Assembly (NCBI RefSeq): GCF_004023665.1
Contig: NZ_SAUF01000002.1
Coordinates: 124,001 to 188,000 of the forward strand
DNA from: Afifella aestuarii
GTDB lineage: Bacteria > Pseudomonadota > Alphaproteobacteria > Rhizobiales > Afifellaceae
DNA length: 64,000 bases
Reading direction: 5' to 3'
Shown here: piece by piece, positions 59,267-64,000 of the stretch
Position numbering within the stretch: the stretch's first letter is position 1
How the letters are laid out: each line of letters starts with the position of its first letter
Notes under the pieces: generated by a model
Database searches by the model: none
Told to the model about the DNA's origin: nothing
Seen by the model: only the letters and a program-made list of their open reading frames with translations
Position numbers and translations under genes: made by a program

Positions 59267-60304
59267 ATGGAATATCGACCCCTCGGGAAATCCGGCCTCA
59301 TGGTGCCGGTTCTCAGCTTCGGCGCAGGCACCTTCGGCGGCACCGGCCCGCTTTTCGGCAATTGGGGCACCTCGGATGCGGGCGAAGCCCGCCGCCTCGT
59401 GGACATCTGCCTGGAGGCGGGCGTCAACCTGTTCGATACGGCCGATGTCTATTCCGACGGTGCGTCGGAAACCGTGCTCGGCGAGGCGCTGAAGGGCCGG
59501 CGCGATGCGGTGCTGATCTCGACGAAGACCGGCCTTCCCATGGGCGAGGGGCCAAATGATGCGGGATCCTCGCGCTTTCGGCTGATCCGGGCCGTGGAGG
59601 ATGCGCTGCGGCGCTTGAAGACCGATTATCTCGATCTCCTGCAGCTTCACGCCTTCGATGCCGGCACCCCGGTCGAGGAAGTTCTGTCGACGCTCGATAC
59701 GCTCGTTCGCGCCGGCAAAGTCCGCTATGTCGGCGTCTCCAACTTCGCCGGCTGGCAGATCATGAAATCGCTCGCCGTCGCCGACCGCCATGGCTGGCCC
59801 CGCTATGTCGCCAACCAGGTATATTACTCCCTGGTTGGGCGCGATTACGAATGGGATCTGATGCCGCTCGGCCTCGATCAGGGGCTCGGAGCGATGGTCT
59901 GGAGCCCGCTCGGCTGGGGCCGGCTCACCGGCAAGGTCCGCCGTGGAGCGCCGCTGCCCGAGGGAAGTCGCCTGCATGAAACCGCCAGCTTCGGACCGCC
60001 AGTCGAGGAGGAACACCTCTACCGTGTCGTCGATGCCCTCGACGCCATCGCCGAGGAGACCGGCCGAACGGTCCCGCAGATCGCGCTCAACTGGCTGCTG
60101 CAGCGCCCGACCGTTTCCTCTGTCATCATCGGGGCACGCAACGAAGAACAGCTTCGCCAGAATCTCGCTGCCTTCGGCTGGAGCCTGACGGAGGAGCAGA
60201 TCGCGACGCTGGACGAGGCGAGCGCCGTGACCGCGCCCTATCCGCATTTCCCCTATCGCCGGCAGGAGGGTTTTGCGCGCCTCGACCCGCCGATCGTGGG
60301 CTGA
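59267..60304 (+). CDS. Aldo/keto reductase
   Basis: 345 residues. VNLFDTADVYSDGASE carries the catalytic Asp and Tyr (about 55-60), Lys in ISTKTGL (about 87), His in LQLHAFDAG (about 126). SVIIGARNEEQLRQNL is the NADPH-binding end. Follows the exporter after 11 bases. Confidence 0.93.
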   Translation: MEYRPLGKSGLMVPVLSFGAGTFGGTGPLFGNWGTSDAGEARRLVDICLEAGVNLFDTADVYSDGASETVLGEALKGRRDAVLISTKTGLPMGEGPNDAGSSRFRLIRAVEDALRRLKTDYLDLLQLHAFDAGTPVEEVLSTLDTLVRAGKVRYVGVSNFAGWQIMKSLAVADRHGWPRYVANQVYYSLVGRDYEWDLMPLGLDQGLGAMVWSPLGWGRLTGKVRRGAPLPEGSRLHETASFGPPVEEEHLYRVVDALDAIAEETGRTVPQIALNWLLQRPTVSSVIIGARNEEQLRQNLAAFGWSLTEEQIATLDEASAVTAPYPHFPYRRQEGFARLDPPIVG

Positions 60305-60440
60305 CACCTCCACAAAACGCGAAACGAGGCGGCCCCTGTCACGGATCGCCTCGTTGATCGTCGTCTGGGCCGCTTGTAGCGGCGGGTGTGGGCGCGCCCG
60401 ATCCGATTATTGACGGCAGGTTCGGCCCGCAATGTTGGGC

Positions 60441-60821
60441 TTAGAGTTCGCCGGCTTCTTCCAGGACGCGGCGGGCGATGCGGAAGCACTCCACCCCGCA
60501 CGGCACGCCGGCATAGATCGCCACGACATGGACGGCGGCGCGGATCTCTTCCTTGGAGACGCCGTTCGTCAGCGCGCCACGGCAATGCGTTTCCCATTCG
60601 TGCCAGCGACCGAGGGCGCCAAGCATGGCGAGATTCATGAGGCTGCGGGTTTTCGGCGGGATGGCCTCATCGCCCCAGCCGAAGCCCCAGCACCAGGCGG
60701 TCATGGCCTCCTGAAAGGGCAGGCTGAACTCGTCGGCCGCGGCGAGGTTGCGCTCCACATATTCCGCACCGAGCGTTCCCTTGCGCTTGGCGAGCCCCTT
60801 CTCGAACATCTTCTGATCCAT
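60441..60821 (-). CDS. Carboxymuconolactone decarboxylase family protein
   Basis: 126 residues. GDEAIPPKTRSLMNLAMLGA and THCRGALTNGVSKEEIRAAV match the PcaC/AhpD-like family. It lacks a CxxC, so decarboxylase-like rather than peroxidase-like. The following 371 bases (60822-61192) contain no convincing gene, only a hairpin and a motif. Confidence 0.9.
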   Translation of the reverse strand: MDQKMFEKGLAKRKGTLGAEYVERNLAAADEFSLPFQEAMTAWCWGFGWGDEAIPPKTRSLMNLAMLGALGRWHEWETHCRGALTNGVSKEEIRAAVHVVAIYAGVPCGVECFRIARRVLEEAGEL

Positions 60822-61074
60822 CTTTAAGGTCCCTTCTTTCCTGAGCTCTCTTCAGATTTGGCTGTGGTGAGCCCGCCCCAGCGTCCGCGACGTCACAAGC
60901 CGCGGGTGAAGGCAGGTTTTAATGTGCGGGAGGGATGCGGCCGGGCAGCTCCGCCGGCTCGCGCTGGCCGAAAGGTTCGCGCCTTTGCGGCACTGCCGCG
61001 CGGGCTCAAGCCGGGCTGCGCATCTTTCAGCGCGGCTGCCGCCGAACGGTCCATCTTTCCTCCCTTTGAGGTGA

Positions 61075-61101
61075 CGCAGGCGCTCGCACGGAGCGCCTGC
61101 G
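61075..61101. terminator. Perfect 11-bp hairpin, possible terminator
   Basis: CGCAGGCGCTC (61075-61085), loop GCACG, GAGCGCCTGCG (61091-61101), followed on the plus strand by TCCATCTTCTTATT. It lies between the aldehyde dehydrogenase and decarboxylase genes, both on the minus strand; no U-tract on that strand. Confidence 0.45.
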
Positions 61102-61123
61102 TCCATCTTCTTATTATGATGAT

Positions 61124-61135
61124 CATACAATCATA
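61124..61135. promoter_or_regulatory. CATACAATCATA motif, copy 1
   Basis: The same 12-mer occurs inverted as TATGATTGTATG at 62724-62735 in front of the aldehyde dehydrogenase, with a partial CAATCATA at 62791-62798. Probable binding site of a GntR-type or similar regulator not in this window. Confidence 0.5.
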
Positions 61136-61192
61136 ACTGATGGGGTCAATCGCGGAAAATCGATCCGCATTCAAACGGGCCGTTTTTCGGCC

Positions 61193-62659
61193 TCAGCGGA
61201 TAATGAAGGGATTGGCGACGGAGGTTTCGGTCGCGATCCACACCGACTTCACCTGGAGATATTCCTTGATGGCTTCGATGCCGCTTTCGCGGCCGATACC
61301 GCTGCGTTTGAAGCCGCCGAAGGGTGAGGTGTAGCTGATGGCGCGATAGGTGTTGACCCAGACGGTGCCGGCGCGCAGCCGCTCCGACATGCGCAGGGCC
61401 CGGCCCATATCCTTCGTCCACACGCCGGCTGCGAGCCCGAAATCGACAGCATTGGCGATCCGCACCGCATCGTCTTCATCCTCGAAGGGGATAACAGCGA
61501 GGACTGGGCCGAACACCTCTTCCTGGGCGATGCGCATCTCGTTGCTGACGCCGGTGAAGACCGTCGGCTCGACGAACTGCCCGCCCGGCTGACCCTCGAC
61601 CGGTTTGCCGCCAAGGACGCATTTTGCCCCTTCGGCTCGAGCGATTTCGATATAGTCCAGCACCTTGCGATATTGCGCGGGGGTCGTGACCGGGCCGACA
61701 TTGGTGTCTGCCAGCATCGGGTCGCCAATCTTCGCCTCGCGGGCCACCTCAAGGAGCCGCTCCACGAAGCGATCGTGGATCGAGCGCTGCAAAAGAAGCC
61801 TCGAACCCGCGATGCAGGTCTGGCCCGTGGCGGCGAAAATGCCGGAAATCGCCCCCATCACCGCGGCGTCGATCTCCGCATCCTCGAAAACGACGTTGGG
61901 CGATTTGCCGCCGAGTTCGAGCGAGACGTGTTTGATCTGTTTCGCGGCCGTCTCATAGACCTTCTGCCCACCGATATCGGACCCGGTGAAGGCGATTTTC
62001 GAGACGCGCGGATGCTCCACGAGCGGCGCGCCCGCTTCAAGGCCAAAGCCCGTGACCGTGTTGACGACGCCTGCCGGGAAACCGGCCTTTTCAAAGAGCG
62101 TCATGAATTCGAGCGTCGAGGCGGAGGTGAATTCCGACGGCTTGATCACCGCCGCATTGCCGGCGGCAAGTGAGGCCGCGAGCTTCCACGCGAGCAGCAG
62201 GAGCGGTGAGTTCCACGGCGTGATCATGCCGACGACGCCGAGCGGCTCGTAGCGGGTGAAATTGAAAATCCCGCCCTTGTCGGTCGGGATGACGGCGCCT
62301 TCGATCTTGTCGGCGAGCCCGCCGTAATAGCGGTACCATTCGGCGAGATATTTCGTCTGCGAGAACATCTCCGCATAGAGCTTGCCGTTGTCGCGGACCT
62401 CGATTTCCGCCAGCCGCTCCGCATCCGCCTCAATGTGCTCGGCGAGGCGGTAAAGCGCTTTGCCGCGTGCGGACGGGGTCAACGCGCTCCATTCATCGAA
62501 GCCGGCCTCGGCCGCGGCAACGGCCTTTTCAATGTCGGATTTCCTACCGCGAGCGATCTCCGCCCAGGCGTCACCCGTATAGGGGTTCTTCGTCTCAAAC
62601 CATTCGCCTTCGGCGGGATCGACAAAGCTCCCGCCGATGAAATGCCCGTAGCGCTGCAT
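61193..62659 (-). CDS. NAD(P)-dependent aldehyde dehydrogenase
   Basis: 488 residues from ATG 62659 (GGGAGG upstream). GMITPWNSPLLLLAWKLAAS, FTGSDIGGQKVYETAA, catalytic Glu in VSLELGGKSPNVVFED (about 254) and Cys in TGQTCIAGSR (about 288). Ends in a typical oligomerisation tail. Divergent from the ABC solute-binding protein. Confidence 0.94.
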   Translation of the reverse strand: MQRYGHFIGGSFVDPAEGEWFETKNPYTGDAWAEIARGRKSDIEKAVAAAEAGFDEWSALTPSARGKALYRLAEHIEADAERLAEIEVRDNGKLYAEMFSQTKYLAEWYRYYGGLADKIEGAVIPTDKGGIFNFTRYEPLGVVGMITPWNSPLLLLAWKLAASLAAGNAAVIKPSEFTSASTLEFMTLFEKAGFPAGVVNTVTGFGLEAGAPLVEHPRVSKIAFTGSDIGGQKVYETAAKQIKHVSLELGGKSPNVVFEDAEIDAAVMGAISGIFAATGQTCIAGSRLLLQRSIHDRFVERLLEVAREAKIGDPMLADTNVGPVTTPAQYRKVLDYIEIARAEGAKCVLGGKPVEGQPGGQFVEPTVFTGVSNEMRIAQEEVFGPVLAVIPFEDEDDAVRIANAVDFGLAAGVWTKDMGRALRMSERLRAGTVWVNTYRAISYTSPFGGFKRSGIGRESGIEAIKEYLQVKSVWIATETSVANPFIIR

Positions 62660-62723
62660 CCTGACCTCCCATGTCGTGTGATCGTTGGGGCGAAATTGGC
62701 AGAAACCGATCTCGACGTCCACG

Positions 62724-62735
62724 TATGATTGTATG
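62724..62735. promoter_or_regulatory. TATGATTGTATG motif, copy 2
   Basis: Inverted copy of the 61124 site, 65 bp upstream of the aldehyde dehydrogenase start, in the divergent promoter region with the ABC gene. A half-copy CAATCATA lies at 62791-62798, just before the ABC ribosome-binding site. Confidence 0.5.
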
Positions 62736-62813
62736 AGCAGTTTTCACTTGACGAGCGCGTTTGATGCCGCAACACTTCATTCAATAAGACAATCATAGAG
62801 TGGGAGGAAAATA

Positions 62814-64000
62814 TGCACCGGAAAGGCAAGGGACCGACCGACTTTGCCGACGCAAGGTCGGCATCGCAGGAGAACTCCGTTTCGAAGAAGGGCGAGACCA
62901 AGAGCCCGGCCAGCACGCCGAAGGGGCTTTCGCGTTTGGCTCTCAACCGGCGGCATTTCCTCGCCGCAGGCGCGGCGACGCTCGCGACGCCCTATCTTTC
63001 GAAGATCGCCCGTGCCCAGGGTTCCGACGTTAATGTCGGCGTGGTGGTGCCGCTGTCGGGCGCCAATGCGCAGTTCGGCGTCAATTCGCGCAACGGCATC
63101 CAGCTCGCTGCCGACCAGATCAACGACAATGGCGGCATCAAGGCTCTCGGCGGCGCCAAGATCAATCTCATCATCGCGGATTCGACGTCGACGCCAACCA
63201 ATGCGGCGACCGTCGGTCAGCGCCTGATCGCGCAGCAGAATGTCGTGGCGATCCTCGGCGCCTATGCCTCGTCGTTGTCGCTCGCTCTGTCGGAAGCGAC
63301 GGAAAGGCGCGACGTGCCGCTTCTCACCATGTCGTTCTCCGACATGATCACGGGCCGCGGCTTCAAGAACGTCTTCCAGATGATCTCCAAGGCGACGACG
63401 ATGGGCGCGGCGCAGTTGCGCGGTCCGGCGGGGGTGGCTGAAAAGGCCGGCAAGCCGTTGAAGTCGATCGCCATCATGTATGAGGACACGGCCTTCGGTA
63501 CGTCGCAGGCCGGCGGCCTCCGCGAGACCGCGGCCGAGCTCGGCATCGAGGTGGTGATGGATGAGGCTTATCCTCTCGGCATCACCGACGTCACGCCGCT
63601 GATCAACCAGCTGCGCGGCACGAATGCCGACGCGGTCTTCCCCTGTTCCTATCTGAATGACGGTGTGCAGATCATCCGCACGATGCGCCAGCAGGGCATC
63701 GACATGCCGGTGATCGGCGGGGCCGGCGGCTATGTCATCCCGGACTTCCGGGCGGCACTCGGCGAATATGCCGAAAACGTCTTCTCGGTGGCGCCGAGCA
63801 ATTACGATCTCGCCCCCGAACTGACGGACCCGTTCAAGGAGCGCTTTGGCTACTTCATGGTGCACGAAGCGATCGAGCACGCCGTCTGCCTCGACGTGCT
63901 TGCGAAGGCTCTTGAGATCTCGGGCGACACCGATTCCGATGCGCTCCGCGAGGCCTTGCGCAACAATCGCTTCGAAGGCGGATGGGCCGGCATCATCCCT
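62814..64000 (+). CDS. ABC transporter solute-binding protein (branched-chain amino acid type), 3' end beyond window
   Basis: At least 395 residues, ATG after GGGAGG. A long N-region then the twin-arginine signal NRRHFLAAGAATLATPYLS (about 43-61), ending ARAQ. Ligand fold: VNVGVVVPLSGANAQFGVNS, NGIQLAADQINDNGGI, VAILGAYASSLSLALSEATE, SIAIMYEDTAFGTSQAGGLR. Periplasmic binding protein of the LivJ type; Tat export is unusual. The permease genes would lie to the right. Confidence 0.93.

Noticed and set aside
60852-61174. Short frames on both strands between the decarboxylase and aldehyde dehydrogenase genes
   Set aside because: Overlapping frames of similar length on both strands, no ribosome-binding site, and a hairpin plus regulatory motif occupy the interval.

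Overview
The window is high-GC alphaproteobacterial chromosome, most likely Hyphomicrobiales (Rhizobiales). The evidence is composition, the rpmH-rnpA pair, the host metabolic genes, and a resident phage carrying GcrA-like and GapR-like proteins, families typical of Alphaproteobacteria. Three blocks can be read.

(1) 1-4796, host core. rnpA (cut by the window edge) and rpmH are on the minus strand with a clear promoter. Downstream are a VTT-domain membrane protein, a MerA-like flavoprotein, an orphan HAMP histidine kinase and tRNA-Arg(ACG).

(2) 4772-52776, an apparently complete 48 kb prophage integrated in the 3' end of tRNA-Arg(ACG). A perfect 33-bp direct repeat marks attL (4772-4804) and attR (52744-52776). 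The order is: tyrosine integrase; small genes; lambda-like packaging and head genes (GpA terminase, gpW, portal, prohead protease, capsid); a Mu-like contractile tail (sheath, tube, frameshifted chaperones, tape measure, gpN, gp44-48 baseplate); tail fibres; lysis genes (holin-like, SAR endolysin, nested Rz/Rz1); then a membrane-anchored nuclease facing a Mu Gam homologue. Next come a D12 methylase and a minus-strand module (Cro-like, a tR1-like terminator, CII-like, two GcrA-like regulators, an NPPY methyltransferase, an O-like initiator with internal iterons). A CI-type repressor faces that module. A membrane-anchored WYL/TerB-like protein lies between cI and the operator-controlled early operon. 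The early operon encodes GapR, a Gp37/68-type (DUF5131) protein, a zinc ribbon, a second D12 methylase, many small unknown proteins and, last, a DpdA-like transglycosylase in a cassette bounded by a 38-bp direct repeat.

(3) 52777-64000, host accessory metabolism. HxlR with a metallo-beta-lactamase-fold protein; LysR with cupin and short-chain dehydrogenase; LysR with an MFS exporter and aldo/keto reductase; a carboxymuconolactone-decarboxylase-like protein, an aldehyde dehydrogenase and a Tat-exported ABC solute-binding protein. A 12-bp motif recurs at both ends of the last group.

The phage reads as a lambda-style temperate phage with a Mu tail. Repressor sites of the form TTACGC-N5-GCGTAA sit in the spacers of two oppositely placed promoters. 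The least explained parts are the nuclease beside Gam, the WYL/TerB protein, the cell-cycle-like regulators combined with three adenine methyltransferases, and the dpdA cassette.
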